A model generated the notes under the pieces. That model was given only the letters and a program-made list of their open reading frames with translations, did not search any database and was not told the DNA's origin. A program made the position numbers and the translations under genes. A DNA stretch of 64,000 nucleotides, from positions 1,984,001 through 2,048,000 of the forward strand of contig NZ_JACHJW010000001.1 in the NCBI RefSeq assembly GCF_014203835.1. The letters are read 5' to 3'. Of the stretch, positions 15,299-23,677 are shown piece by piece (position 1 is the first letter of the stretch; every line of letters begins with the position of its first letter). This DNA is from Micromonospora polyrhachis (GTDB lineage Bacteria; Actinomycetota; Actinomycetes; Mycobacteriales; Micromonosporaceae).

Positions 15299-16189
15299 TC
15301 AGCCGTCTGCGAGTACGGCATCCAGGGTGCGCCGGGCAATGTCCGCCATCATCGGGTTGGTGTCGACGTAGTACGACAGCGCTCCAATCGCCTGGACGAT
15401 GGCCCAGCCGCGCCCACGTTGCCACGTGGCGTCGTCCACCCCGAGTTCCCGACGGTAGACCTTGCGGGCAGCGGGGGTCATCAGGTTCCACGCCGGCATG
15501 AGGTCCACCGCGGGATCACCGACAGCCACCGCGCCGAGGTCGATGACGGCGGCGAGCCGGCCGTCCCGTACCAGCAGGTTGCCCGGCATGAGGTCGGCAT
15601 GAATCCACCTGTCGGCGGTGGCGTGTGGTGGCGTGTCGAGACAGTCGGCCCAGATCCGGGCCAGTCGGACCGTGTCGGTGAGGTGGCGACTCTCGGCCAG
15701 CGCGGCACGCACGTCCCCGTCCCTGGTGTGCAGCGGACCGCCCCGACTGCGGCCGTTCCACGTCCCTCCGTCGGTGTCCATGCCGTGGAGGGCACGGACG
15801 AATCCGGCGAGGTTCTGGGCGAACGCCGCCGAATCGCCCACCTCCGTTCGGTCCGCGCTCTCCCCGGTGATCCACCGGTACGCGCTCCACGGACCCGGGT
15901 AACCCTCGCCCGGCTCCCCCAGGGCGAGCGGTTCCGGCACCACGACGGGTACGTGCGCAGCGATCCGGCGCGCGTTCTCCTGCTCTCGTATCAGTGCGTC
16001 ACGCTGTTCGGGGTCAAGGCTGGGTTGCAGCGGAAAGCGCAGCGCTATCTCGTCGCCGAGGCGGAAGAGGGCGTTGACCGTGCCGTGGGAGGCGACCGGA
16101 CGCACCGGAAGTGCACGCCACCGGGGAAACTGGTCCGCTACGAGCCCAGCAACGGTGTCAGCCCTGACGTCGACCTGGTCGGCATGCAT
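15299..16189 (-). CDS. Aminoglycoside phosphotransferase-family kinase
   Basis: 296-residue APH/choline-kinase-fold protein. The catalytic loop is WIHADLMPGNLLV and the metal-binding motif is VIDLGAVAVGDPAVDL. The N-terminal lobe has an ATP-binding segment with IALRFPLQ supplying the Lys/Arg-containing strand. Related proteins are annotated as macrolide or aminoglycoside kinases, but most actinomycete members have unknown small-molecule substrates, so resistance should not be assumed. The ATG at 16189 is used; TTG 16231 and GTG 16195 are alternatives. Confidence 0.85.
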   Translation of the reverse strand: MHADQVDVRADTVAGLVADQFPRWRALPVRPVASHGTVNALFRLGDEIALRFPLQPSLDPEQRDALIREQENARRIAAHVPVVVPEPLALGEPGEGYPGPWSAYRWITGESADRTEVGDSAAFAQNLAGFVRALHGMDTDGGTWNGRSRGGPLHTRDGDVRAALAESRHLTDTVRLARIWADCLDTPPHATADRWIHADLMPGNLLVRDGRLAAVIDLGAVAVGDPAVDLMPAWNLMTPAARKVYRRELGVDDATWQRGRGWAIVQAIGALSYYVDTNPMMADIARRTLDAVLADG

Positions 16190-16267
16190 CCTCACGAGCC
16201 GATCCTGCTCCGGAGCGCCGGCCCGCGACAAACGCTTATCGCCGTCTCCTCGTGTCCAAGCGGAGAG

Positions 16268-17380
16268 TCACGCGCGGGGCAACCCGACGGCCTCGTCGAT
16301 GGCGTCGAGCACGCCCTTGTTCTCGGCACCCGCGCCGCGTAACAGGTCGATCGCGGTCGCCCGAACCTGGCCGACGATCATGACAACCGGCAGCGGTGGG
16401 CTGTCGCCAGACAGCCGGCCGGCGGTACGTACCGCGTCGAGCGCCGACTCGCGGGCCTGATCGGCGTACCGGTCGACGGTCCGGCCATGGTCGGTGATGC
16501 TGGCGGCGAGTGCGTGGCCAGCGGCACGTGCAGCATCACCGAGATGCCGCACCGCGGCGATGAGATCCGGCGGCGCCGCCATCGGCAGGCGGGTCAGGGT
16601 GACCCCGACACGGGCCAGCATCCGTACGTTCCGTACCGCGTAGTCGACGTGCTGGCTGGACGCCTCGACGGCGCGCACCTGGTCGAGGTGCCGCCGACGG
16701 CGCACGTCCAACCGGAGCGATTCCGCCGCAGCCCGCACGGCAGTGCGCAGCCGCTGCACGTCGACGTCCAGCCCGCGCGCCCGTTCTAGGGCTGCGTACG
16801 CAGCCGACTCGTCCCGCCGCTGCACCGCTTCGACGATCTGCGCCAGCGCGTCGGCCAGTTCGTCGAAGGCCCGACGGGCCTCGCTGATCAACGGATCGAG
16901 TGGCGCGCGTGCAGCCAGGACCTGGCTCAGCACCAGGGCAACGGTGCCGCCGAGCAACGCGTCGACGAAACGGGTGGGTACCAGGGAGTGCGTCGGCGGC
17001 GGGATCACGACGAGATAGAGCGCGGAGACCGTGCCCTGGACCATGGTGGTGGAACCGGCCCCCAGCGCCACCCCGAGGCTGATGGTCACCACGATGACGA
17101 CGAAGATCGCCCAGGCGCTGCGGTGGCCGAGCGCCGGGATGACCAGGTCGGCGACGAGGACCCCGGCGGCCACGCCGACGACAATCTCGGCAGCCCGCCG
17201 CAGTCGTTGGCCGCGTGCCTGGTTGAGCACGATCAGGACGGCGGCGGGCGCGAAGAACGGGCGCTGCTGTTTGAACAGGTCGGCGGCGAGGACCCAGGCG
17301 AGGGTGGCGGCCAGGGTCACCGCGACGATCTGCAGCCAGTCCTGCCGCAGCCGTTCGACAGCCACCCGGAACCATCTCAT
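16268..17380 (-). CDS. FUSC-family membrane transporter
   Basis: 370-residue protein with an N-terminal block of about six TM segments (residues 15-165) typical of FUSC / aromatic-acid exporter proteins, followed by a long cytoplasmic helical domain of about 200 residues rich in Ala, Arg and Glu. Family members export aromatic acids or other small organic compounds. Nothing here indicates the substrate. The ATG at 17380 is chosen because it starts directly ahead of the first hydrophobic region; longer frames run into repeated non-coding sequence. Confidence 0.82.
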   Translation of the reverse strand: MRWFRVAVERLRQDWLQIVAVTLAATLAWVLAADLFKQQRPFFAPAAVLIVLNQARGQRLRRAAEIVVGVAAGVLVADLVIPALGHRSAWAIFVVIVVTISLGVALGAGSTTMVQGTVSALYLVVIPPPTHSLVPTRFVDALLGGTVALVLSQVLAARAPLDPLISEARRAFDELADALAQIVEAVQRRDESAAYAALERARGLDVDVQRLRTAVRAAAESLRLDVRRRRHLDQVRAVEASSQHVDYAVRNVRMLARVGVTLTRLPMAAPPDLIAAVRHLGDAARAAGHALAASITDHGRTVDRYADQARESALDAVRTAGRLSGDSPPLPVVMIVGQVRATAIDLLRGAGAENKGVLDAIDEAVGLPRA

Positions 17381-17433
17381 CCGGGTACCTCCCCCTCCCG
17401 CATCCCTCGCCCCGGCCACACGGCGACAGCAAC

Positions 17434-17485
17434 GGTCCGCCGGACCAGGCGCACCGCGACGGCGGCGGGTCCGCCGGACCAGGCG
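17434..17485. repeat. 18-bp direct repeat carrying a palindrome upstream of the FUSC gene
   Basis: ggtccgccggaccaggcg occurs at 17434-17451 and 17468-17485. Each copy contains the palindrome GGTCC-gcc-GGACC. The copies lie 54-105 bp upstream of the FUSC start and could be paired operator sites. Confidence 0.5.
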
Positions 17486-17722
17486 GTACGTCAACTCCCT
17501 CTGCTAGCGATCGTTCTGAACGAATGTCGCGCCAGCGGTCGACGCCACCTGTTACGCCCACGACGGCTCGCAGAAGTGGCGGCGGTGCTGGCGGCACGAT
17601 GATCTGCCGACCCGACACCACCCGGACCGAGGGTGTGGATGATCGAGGGGCAAGCTGCACAAGTAGCCGGCGGATGGCCGGTGACGATGAATCAGCGCCT
17701 AAATCGGCACGTTGGCGGCCAT

Positions 17723-18157
17723 TCAGTCGAGGCAGAACTCGTTGCCCTCGATGTCCTGCATCACGAGGCACGACTCGTTCTCGCCATCGGCAGCCAGCAG
17801 TCGCACGCGTACCGCGCCGAGCGCGACCAGCCGTGCGCATTCGGCCTCAAGTACGGCCAGGCGCTCTTCACCCTTGAGCCCGGTGCCGACCCGCACGTCG
17901 AGATGCAGCCGATTCTTGACGACCTTACCTTCGGGTACACGCTGGAAGTACAGTCGCGGGCCCACGCCTGAGGGATCCATGCATACGAACCCCGAATCGC
18001 GCTGCTCAGGCGGTAGCGTGCGGTTGTAGTCGTCCCAGGTAGCAAACCCCTCCGGGGGCGGCGGCACGACGTACCCCAACACCTCGCACCAGAACCGAGC
18101 GACGCGCTCCGGCTTCGCGCAGTCGAAGGTGACTTGGATCTGCTTGACCGATGACAC
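17723..18157 (-). CDS. VOC (glyoxalase-like) family protein
   Basis: 144-residue vicinal-oxygen-chelate protein. The N-terminal module has QVTFDCAKPERVARFWCEVLGY, the pattern of actinomycete VOC proteins of the glyoxalase_6 type, and the C-terminus ends VMQDIEGNEFCLD. The metal-ligand histidine (LHLDV) and glutamate (EFCLD) are present. The substrate is unknown. A similar protein is at 20.6 kb. Confidence 0.85.
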   Translation of the reverse strand: MSSVKQIQVTFDCAKPERVARFWCEVLGYVVPPPPEGFATWDDYNRTLPPEQRDSGFVCMDPSGVGPRLYFQRVPEGKVVKNRLHLDVRVGTGLKGEERLAVLEAECARLVALGAVRVRLLAADGENESCLVMQDIEGNEFCLD

Positions 18158-18395
18158 CGGTCCACCATACGGGCGGGGTCATCGTCGTCTCCACGGGCCC
18201 GCTCCTGGCTAGGCGGTGGCGCATCCGGCCGACTCTTGATCTACCCGCACGCGACCCACGATTGAACACTTCTCAGACAGCCTCGTGGTCGGTAGCATCC
18301 AAGTCACTTCCCTTGCAGCCATCGGGCGAGCCGACATGGCGAGCTGACCTGGGGAACGTGAATCCCATCCGTCCCAGGTCACGGAGGCGCTCTTC

Positions 18396-19562
18396 ATGTT
18401 GTCCCTGCCACAAGCTGTGCCATTCACCATCGACGTCCCCGACGACCTGCTGGCGGACCTGGACGAACGGTTGGCGCGCACCCGCTTTCCCCGCACCACT
18501 GCGAGCGGGTGGCGTGCCGGCACGGACCCGGACTACCTACGCGAGCTAGTGACCTACTGGCGCAGCGACTTCGACTGGCGTGCCCGGGAACGCGAACTCA
18601 ACGCAGTGCCGCACTACACCGCCACCCTGGACGACCGATGCGTGCACTTCGTGCACATACGCGCCGCAACCTCCAGCCGCACCCCCTCCCCGCTGCCGCT
18701 GGTGCTCACCCACGGCTGGCCCAGCAGCTTCGTGGAGATGCTGCCGCTAGCGGCGCGGCTGGCCAATCCCACCGCCTACGGCGGCGAGGAGGGCGACGCC
18801 TTCGACGTCGTCGTGCCGTCCCTGCCCGGCTTCGGGTTCTCGGACCTGCCGATCCACGGCCTGGTGACCCCTCCCGTAGTTGCTGACCTATGGGCCCGGC
18901 TGATGACTGATGTCCTGGGCTACTCCAGTTTTGGCGCGTACGGCGGCGACATCGGCTCCCATGTCACCGGCTTCCTCGGTGCCCGACACGCACAGCGGGT
19001 GATCGGAATCCACACCCACCATCCGAACCTGCACCCCGTGCTCGACGGCGCCCACCCATTGTCCGCAGCCGAGCAGGCCTACCTGAAAGTACGATCGAAC
19101 GAGCGCGACGGCAGCGATGATGGCTACGCCGCCATCCAGAGCACCCGACCGGACACCCTCGCTGCGGCCCTGCTCGACTCCCCCGCCGGCCTAGCCGCCT
19201 GGATCGTGGAGAAGTATCGGGCCTGGAGCGACTGCGACGGCGACACGGAATCTCGGTTCAGCAAGGACCTTCTGCTCACCATCATCACTCTGTACTGGGT
19301 GACCGGGACGATCGGCTCATCCTTCAGGCCCTACTACGACGACTCCCGAACTCCGCCCCTCAGGAATGTTGACGTGCCAGCAGGAGTCCGGCTCACGATG
19401 GAGGACCGAGACTACCCCCGCGAGTACGCCGAGCGCGTTTATCGTGACCTGCGCCAATGGCGCGGCCCGACCCGCGGAGGCCACTTCCTACCCTTGGAGG
19501 AACCCGACGTGCTCGCCAACGACCTGCGAGACTTCTTCCGACCGCTGCGCGGCGGGGCTTAG
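18396..19562 (+). CDS. Epoxide hydrolase-family alpha/beta hydrolase
   Basis: 388 residues with the epoxide-hydrolase N-terminal domain (FTIDVPDDLLADLDERLARTRFP) and an alpha/beta fold. The oxyanion motif is HGWPSS, the nucleophile elbow YGGDIGS (Asp), the cap tyrosines lie in FRPYYDD, and the catalytic His is in GGHFLPLEEPD. The whole catalytic set is intact. Microsomal-type epoxide hydrolases of this group act on bulky or cyclic epoxides; some bacterial members are dedicated to secondary metabolites, but no such cluster surrounds it. The start ATG is 17 bp after a purine-rich stretch, with a weak ribosome-binding site. Confidence 0.9.
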   Translation: MLSLPQAVPFTIDVPDDLLADLDERLARTRFPRTTASGWRAGTDPDYLRELVTYWRSDFDWRARERELNAVPHYTATLDDRCVHFVHIRAATSSRTPSPLPLVLTHGWPSSFVEMLPLAARLANPTAYGGEEGDAFDVVVPSLPGFGFSDLPIHGLVTPPVVADLWARLMTDVLGYSSFGAYGGDIGSHVTGFLGARHAQRVIGIHTHHPNLHPVLDGAHPLSAAEQAYLKVRSNERDGSDDGYAAIQSTRPDTLAAALLDSPAGLAAWIVEKYRAWSDCDGDTESRFSKDLLLTIITLYWVTGTIGSSFRPYYDDSRTPPLRNVDVPAGVRLTMEDRDYPREYAERVYRDLRQWRGPTRGGHFLPLEEPDVLANDLRDFFRPLRGGA

Positions 19563-19678
19563 CCGCCCTTCCGGTTGTCGACCCGCCAGCCCGAGGCAGG
19601 GCGCCTTGCGCAGGCTCACTCGAAGTGATGGAGCCATACCTGCGTGCGCCACCATTGTCGTCATTGCCACCTATAAAC

Positions 19679-19724
19679 GTCGATACCCTGGTCAGTCCGT
19701 TCGGATTCTGACCAGGGTATCGAC
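19679..19724 (-). terminator. 17-bp stem-loop after tRNA-Ala
   Basis: A perfect 17-bp inverted repeat with a 12-nt loop starts 7 nt past the tRNA 3' end on the minus strand, followed by GTTTATA. It is the probable terminator of the tRNA transcript and may also end the convergent epoxide hydrolase transcript. Confidence 0.75.
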
Positions 19725-19730
19725 CAAGGG

Positions 19731-19803
19731 TGGAGCCGAGGGGACTCGAACCCCTGACCCCCACACTGCCAGTGTGGTGCGCTACCAGCTGCGCCACGGC
19801 CCC
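19731..19803 (-). tRNA. tRNA-Ala (anticodon GGC)
   Basis: 73-nt cloverleaf on the minus strand. The acceptor stem GGGGCCG/CGGCTCC contains the G3-U70 pair that defines alanine tRNAs. The anticodon arm CCACA-CTGGCAG-TGTGG gives anticodon GGC, and the T arm is AGGGG-TTCGAGT-CCCCT. The discriminator is A; the terminal CCA is not fully encoded. Confidence 0.97.
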
Positions 19804-19970
19804 CTGCTGGTTACCTCGACATCAGCGGCGGTTGCCTCTAACCTCTCGGTGTCGTCCTGATCTCTCAGGCCCGCGCAGAATATTACACATGCTCGGCGGC
19901 CTCGTCATCTTCGAGGGGTCCCCCACCGATTTGCCGCCCGGTTCGCCCCGTTTCGTGGCATTTAGCCGGG

Positions 19971-20525
19971 TCAGTTCAGCGCCACATCCGCCGGGAAGTG
20001 CGCGACGGCGGACATGATCCCGCCCTGCCGGCGCAGCACCATCGGCCACAGGTCGTCCGGCCGTTCCACGAACGCGTCCCCGGGCAGCGCGTCCAGCACG
20101 AACCACGACCCTCCGGAGATCTCCGCCTCCAACTGACCCGGAGACCAGCCGGCGTAGCCAGCGAAAACCCTGATCCCGCTGACACCCTCCCGGAGCCGGT
20201 CCGGGTCGGCGGAGAGGTCGACCGTACCGATCGAGCCGGAGATCGGATGGAAGCCCTTCAACCGACGCACGGGAGTACGCATCCGGGCCAGGCAGATCGC
20301 CGACTCGGGCTGGACCGGCCCGCCCTCGAAGAGCACCGCCGGGTCGCGGGCCAACGCACCCCATTCCCCGAGTACGTCGGAGACCGCCACCTCCGTCGCC
20401 CGGTTGAGTACGACGCCCAACGCCCCGCCTGCCTCGTGCGCGACGAGCAGCACCACGGTGCGGTCGAAGTTGGGATCCTTGAGCGCGGGCGTAGCCACCA
20501 GCAGCCGCCCGGTCATCGACTCCAT
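19971..20525 (-). CDS. YqgE/AlgH family protein
   Basis: 184-residue member of the UPF0301 family. The N-terminus TGRLLVATPALKDPNFDRTVVLLVAHE and the segments LFEGGPVQ and FAGYAGWSPGQLEAEI are diagnostic. The molecular function is unknown in spite of wide conservation. The ATG at 20525 has GGGGGA 6 nt upstream; the ATG at 20516 is an alternative. The gene lies downstream of a VOC gene on the same strand, separated by 47 bp. Confidence 0.92.
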   Translation of the reverse strand: MESMTGRLLVATPALKDPNFDRTVVLLVAHEAGGALGVVLNRATEVAVSDVLGEWGALARDPAVLFEGGPVQPESAICLARMRTPVRRLKGFHPISGSIGTVDLSADPDRLREGVSGIRVFAGYAGWSPGQLEAEISGGSWFVLDALPGDAFVERPDDLWPMVLRRQGGIMSAVAHFPADVALN

Positions 20526-20572
20526 GGACCGTCCCCCGATCGCCTGCCCCTCCCCATGCATGCTGGACACCG

Positions 20573-20929
20573 CTATCCGTGCTCCGAGACGCAGAACTCG
20601 TTGCCCTCGGGATCGGCGAGCACCGTCCAGGTCAGCCCCGATGTGCTCGGGTCTCGCAGGACGGTCGCCCCGAGGCCGACGAGCCGGGCGACTTCGACCG
20701 TAGGGTCGTCGGCCAACCAGTCGACGTGCACCCGGTTCTTGCCGACCCGGGGCTCGGCGACCCGTTGGAGACCGATCTTCACCCGGTCGTCGTCGGCGGG
20801 TGGACCAAGGATCACGAACTCGTTTTCGTGCTGCCATCTCAGCTCGTAGCCGGCCGCCTCGGCCCAGAACTTCGCCAACTGTCCGGGATCGACGCAGTCG
20901 ATGGTCACCATGCGCGCTGTCAACGCCAT
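20573..20929 (-). CDS. VOC family protein
   Basis: 118-residue glyoxalase-like protein, ending LADPEGNEFCVSEHG, the common VOC C-terminus, with VHVDW giving a metal-ligand His. It is related to, but clearly different from, the copy at 17.7 kb. The ATG at 20929 is used; a longer frame upstream is less protein-like. The function is unknown. Confidence 0.82.
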   Translation of the reverse strand: MALTARMVTIDCVDPGQLAKFWAEAAGYELRWQHENEFVILGPPADDDRVKIGLQRVAEPRVGKNRVHVDWLADDPTVEVARLVGLGATVLRDPSTSGLTWTVLADPEGNEFCVSEHG

Positions 20930-21008
20930 GCATCGCACCCTACTTGTCCGACTGGCGGTGGTTAAGGTCTGGAGGCGGCCAGACGGATCGTGTACGAAGG
21001 GGAGGCCC

Positions 21009-21812
21009 ATGGGTCCTGTAGCAGAAATCGCCGTCATCGGAGGCTCCGGGCTCTACGCCCTACTGGACAAGGCGGTTGAACACACCGTCGAAACACCGTA
21101 CGGCGCACCGTCCGACCCGATCACGATCGCCGAGCTCGGCGGCCGTACGGTGGCGTTCCTGCCCCGGCACGGTCGGGATCACCGCCACCCACCGCACCTG
21201 ATCCCGTACCGGGCGAACCTGTGGGCGCTGCGCTCCATCGGCGTACGGCAGATTCTCGCCCCGTGTGCGGTCGGTGGCCTGCGCCCGGAGTTCGGCCCGG
21301 GTGCGTTCGTGGTGCCCGACCAGCTCATCGACCGGACCTCGGGCCGGGTGCAGACCTACTACGACCAGGGCGCGGTGCACGTCTCCTTCGCCGACCCGTA
21401 CTGCCCGACCGGCCGGAGCACGCTGCTGGCGGCGGCCGGCCAACGGGGCATCGAGGCCACCGACGGCGGGACAGTGGTGGTGGTCGAGGGTCCACGCTTC
21501 TCGACCCGGGCCGAGTCCCGCTGGTACACGGCGATCGGCGGCACGGTGGTGAACATGACCGGGCATCCGGAAGCGGTGCTGGCCCGTGAGTTGGCCCTCT
21601 GCTACAGCTCGATCGCCCTGGTCACCGACCTGGACGCCGGGGTGGAGGGGGAGCACGGGGTCACCCAGGAGGAGGTGTTCCGGGTCTTCGGGGAGAACAG
21701 TGTCCGGCTGCGGGAACTGCTGCTCGACGCGATCACCGCACTGCCACTCACCCGCGATTGCCCGTGCGGCCACGCGCTGGACGGCATCACACTTCCGTTC
21801 AAGCTGCCCTGA
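21009..21812 (+). CDS. mtnP: S-methyl-5'-thioadenosine phosphorylase
   Basis: 267-residue PNP/MTAP-family enzyme cleaving MTA with phosphate to adenine and methylthioribose-1-phosphate in methionine salvage. Family motifs are IGGSGLYALLD, FLPRHGRDHRHPPHLIPYRANLWAL, the phosphate-binding segments, VVNMTGHPEAVLARE, and VTDLDAG with the two Asp that favour adenine over hypoxanthine. The ATG follows GGGGAGG with ideal spacing. The last codons (FKLP-stop) form the first unit of an 18-bp tandem repeat that continues downstream. Confidence 0.92.
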   Translation: MGPVAEIAVIGGSGLYALLDKAVEHTVETPYGAPSDPITIAELGGRTVAFLPRHGRDHRHPPHLIPYRANLWALRSIGVRQILAPCAVGGLRPEFGPGAFVVPDQLIDRTSGRVQTYYDQGAVHVSFADPYCPTGRSTLLAAAGQRGIEATDGGTVVVVEGPRFSTRAESRWYTAIGGTVVNMTGHPEAVLARELALCYSSIALVTDLDAGVEGEHGVTQEEVFRVFGENSVRLRELLLDAITALPLTRDCPCGHALDGITLPFKLP

Positions 21813-21884
21813 TCGTTCAAGCTGCCCTGATCGTTCAAGCTGCCCCGATCGTTCAAGCCGCCCGGATCGTTCGAGCTGCCCTGA
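21795..21884 (+). repeat. Five 18-bp tandem repeats spanning the mtnP stop
   Basis: Five units of tcgttcaagctgccctga (with 1-3 substitutions) run from the last mtnP codons into the spacer. The first unit contains the real stop; unit 2 repeats the stop exactly. It looks like tandem duplication of the gene's 3' end. Confidence 0.9.
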
Positions 21885-21977
21885 GCGGACTGCCCCATTC
21901 TTCCGCTACACCCGATTAGGGTGATGTGAAACGCAATCGCGGATGGCTGCGGTGCGCCGAAGGTGGGGGGGGCGGTC

Positions 21978-23588
21978 ATGGCAACGGTGCGAGACGTGAC
22001 CTACGACCTGCTGCGCGACCTTGGCCTGACCACCGTCTTCGGCAACCCCGGCTCCACCGAGGAACCCTTCCTCCAGGAGTTCCCCGCCGACTTCACCTAC
22101 GTACACGCCCTCCAGGAGGCCTCGGCGGTCGCGATGGCGGACGGGTACGCCCAGGCGACGGGCAAGCCCGCCCACGTCAACCTGCACACCGCCCCGGGCA
22201 CCGGCAACGGAATGGGCAACCTGGTCACCGCCTGGCACAACAAGACCCCGCTGATCGTGACCGCCGGACAGCAGGCCCGCCCGATGCTGCTGCTCGAACC
22301 CCGACTGACCAGTCCCCGGGCGACCGAACTGGCCCAGCCGTACATGAAGTGGAGCTACGAACCGGTCCGGGCCCAGGACATCCCGGCGGCGGTGATGCGT
22401 GCCTACGCCATGGCCGTACAGCCGCCCGCCGGGCCGGTCTTCCTCTCCCTGCCCCTGGACGACTGGTACCAGCCGGCCGACGGCACCCCCGTCGTACGTC
22501 AGGTGAGCACCCGGATCGCCCCCGACCCGCAACGGCTACGGCACTTCGCCGACCTGCTCGCCGGAAGTCGTACGCCGCTGCTGGTGACCGGCGCGGCGGT
22601 GGACCGGGGCGGCGGCTGGCCAGCGGCGGTACGGCTGGCCGAGAAGCTACGCGCCCCGGTGTGGTCCTCGCCCGCCCCGGAACGGGCCGGCTTCCCCGAG
22701 GACCACCCGCAGTTCCAGGGCGTCCTGCCGTACGCGATCGGGCCGCTCGCGGAGCGGCTGCGCGGCCACGACCTGGTGTTGGTGGTCGGGGCACCGGTCT
22801 TCCGCTACTACCCCTACGTGCCTGGCGACTACCTGCCCCCGGGCACCCGACTGTTGCACGTCACCGACGATCCGGACGAGGCGGCCCGTGCCCCGGTCGG
22901 CGACAGCCTGCTCGCCGACGCGACACTCACCTGTACGGAGTTGGCCGAGCTGCTTCCCGACTCGGACCGGCCGATGCCCACACCCCGCCAGCCGGCACCG
23001 GCCCCGGCCGACGGGCTGCCCCTGTCGCCGGAGGCGCTCTTCGCCACGCTGGCCGGCAACTGGCCGACGGATGGCGTACTCGTGCAGGAGACCCCGTCGA
23101 ACCTGACCGCGTTACGCCGGTACCTGCCGATCACCCGCCCCGCGTCCTACTTCACCATGGCCAGCGGCGGGCTGGGTTTCGGTCTGCCGGCCGCGATCGG
23201 TATCGCCCTCGGCGAGCGGGACACCGGCCGGAACCGCCCCGTCATCGCGGTCATCGGCGACGGTTCCTTCCAGTATTCGATCCAGGCGCTGTGGACCGCC
23301 GCGCAGCACCGACTACCGGTGGTGTTCGTCGTGCCGGTGAACTCGCAGTACGCCATCCTGAAGGCGTTCGCCGAGTTCAAGCACACGCCCGGGGTGCCCG
23401 GTCTGGACCTACCCGGGTTGGACATCCCGGCGATTGCGACCGGCTTCGGATGCCGGGCGAGCCGGGTCGAGACGCCCGACGAGATCGGCGAAGCACTGCG
23501 TACCGCCCTGGCCGCCGACGGACCCACCGTGCTCGCCGTACCGATCAGCACCGAGGTGCCGCCGATCCTGGAGGGTGCCGGCCGCTGA
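21978..23588 (+). CDS. Benzoylformate decarboxylase-like thiamine-diphosphate enzyme
   Basis: 536-residue ThDP-dependent decarboxylase aligning over its full length with Pseudomonas putida benzoylformate decarboxylase (from memory). Ser26 (FGNPGS), Glu47 (LQEA) and His70 (NLH) are conserved at identical numbers, and the cofactor motif starts GDGS with Asn455. However, the position of catalytic His281 is Tyr278 (VFRYYPY), and the specificity residues Thr377 and Ala460 are replaced by Pro and Ile; Phe464 is kept. Decarboxylation of a 2-oxo acid is likely, but benzoylformate itself may not be the substrate. The ATG at 21978 follows a G-rich stretch; a GTG 15 bp upstream is possible. No mandelate-pathway genes are adjacent. 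Confidence 0.85.
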   Translation: MATVRDVTYDLLRDLGLTTVFGNPGSTEEPFLQEFPADFTYVHALQEASAVAMADGYAQATGKPAHVNLHTAPGTGNGMGNLVTAWHNKTPLIVTAGQQARPMLLLEPRLTSPRATELAQPYMKWSYEPVRAQDIPAAVMRAYAMAVQPPAGPVFLSLPLDDWYQPADGTPVVRQVSTRIAPDPQRLRHFADLLAGSRTPLLVTGAAVDRGGGWPAAVRLAEKLRAPVWSSPAPERAGFPEDHPQFQGVLPYAIGPLAERLRGHDLVLVVGAPVFRYYPYVPGDYLPPGTRLLHVTDDPDEAARAPVGDSLLADATLTCTELAELLPDSDRPMPTPRQPAPAPADGLPLSPEALFATLAGNWPTDGVLVQETPSNLTALRRYLPITRPASYFTMASGGLGFGLPAAIGIALGERDTGRNRPVIAVIGDGSFQYSIQALWTAAQHRLPVVFVVPVNSQYAILKAFAEFKHTPGVPGLDLPGLDIPAIATGFGCRASRVETPDEIGEALRTALAADGPTVLAVPISTEVPPILEGAGR

Positions 23589-23611
23589 CCTGGCCTGTTG
23601 TAAAGGAAGGG

Positions 23612-23677
23612 GTCAGCGGTGGGTGAGCAGCAACGGTGCGCGCCGGGGTCAGCTGTGGGTGAGCAGCAACGGTGCGC
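23612..23677. repeat. Direct repeat of the lipoprotein gene 3' end
   Basis: 30 bp covering the last eight codons and stop of the minus-strand lipoprotein gene (23648-23677) are repeated at 23612-23641 with one mismatch, at a 36-bp offset. The second copy lies in the spacer beyond the stop. Confidence 0.9.

Noticed and set aside
15299-16189. Antibiotic-resistance kinase
   Set aside because: The APH fold is clear, but this superfamily has many non-resistance members and no resistance context is present, so no drug is named.
21795-21884. CRISPR array
   Set aside because: The repeats are head-to-tail 18-mers with no spacers, so this is tandem duplication and not CRISPR. The same holds for 45.8 kb and 58.9 kb.
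21926-23626. 566-codon plus-strand frame overlapping the decarboxylase
   Set aside because: Arg/Pro/Gly-rich alternate frame; the decarboxylase frame has full-length homology.
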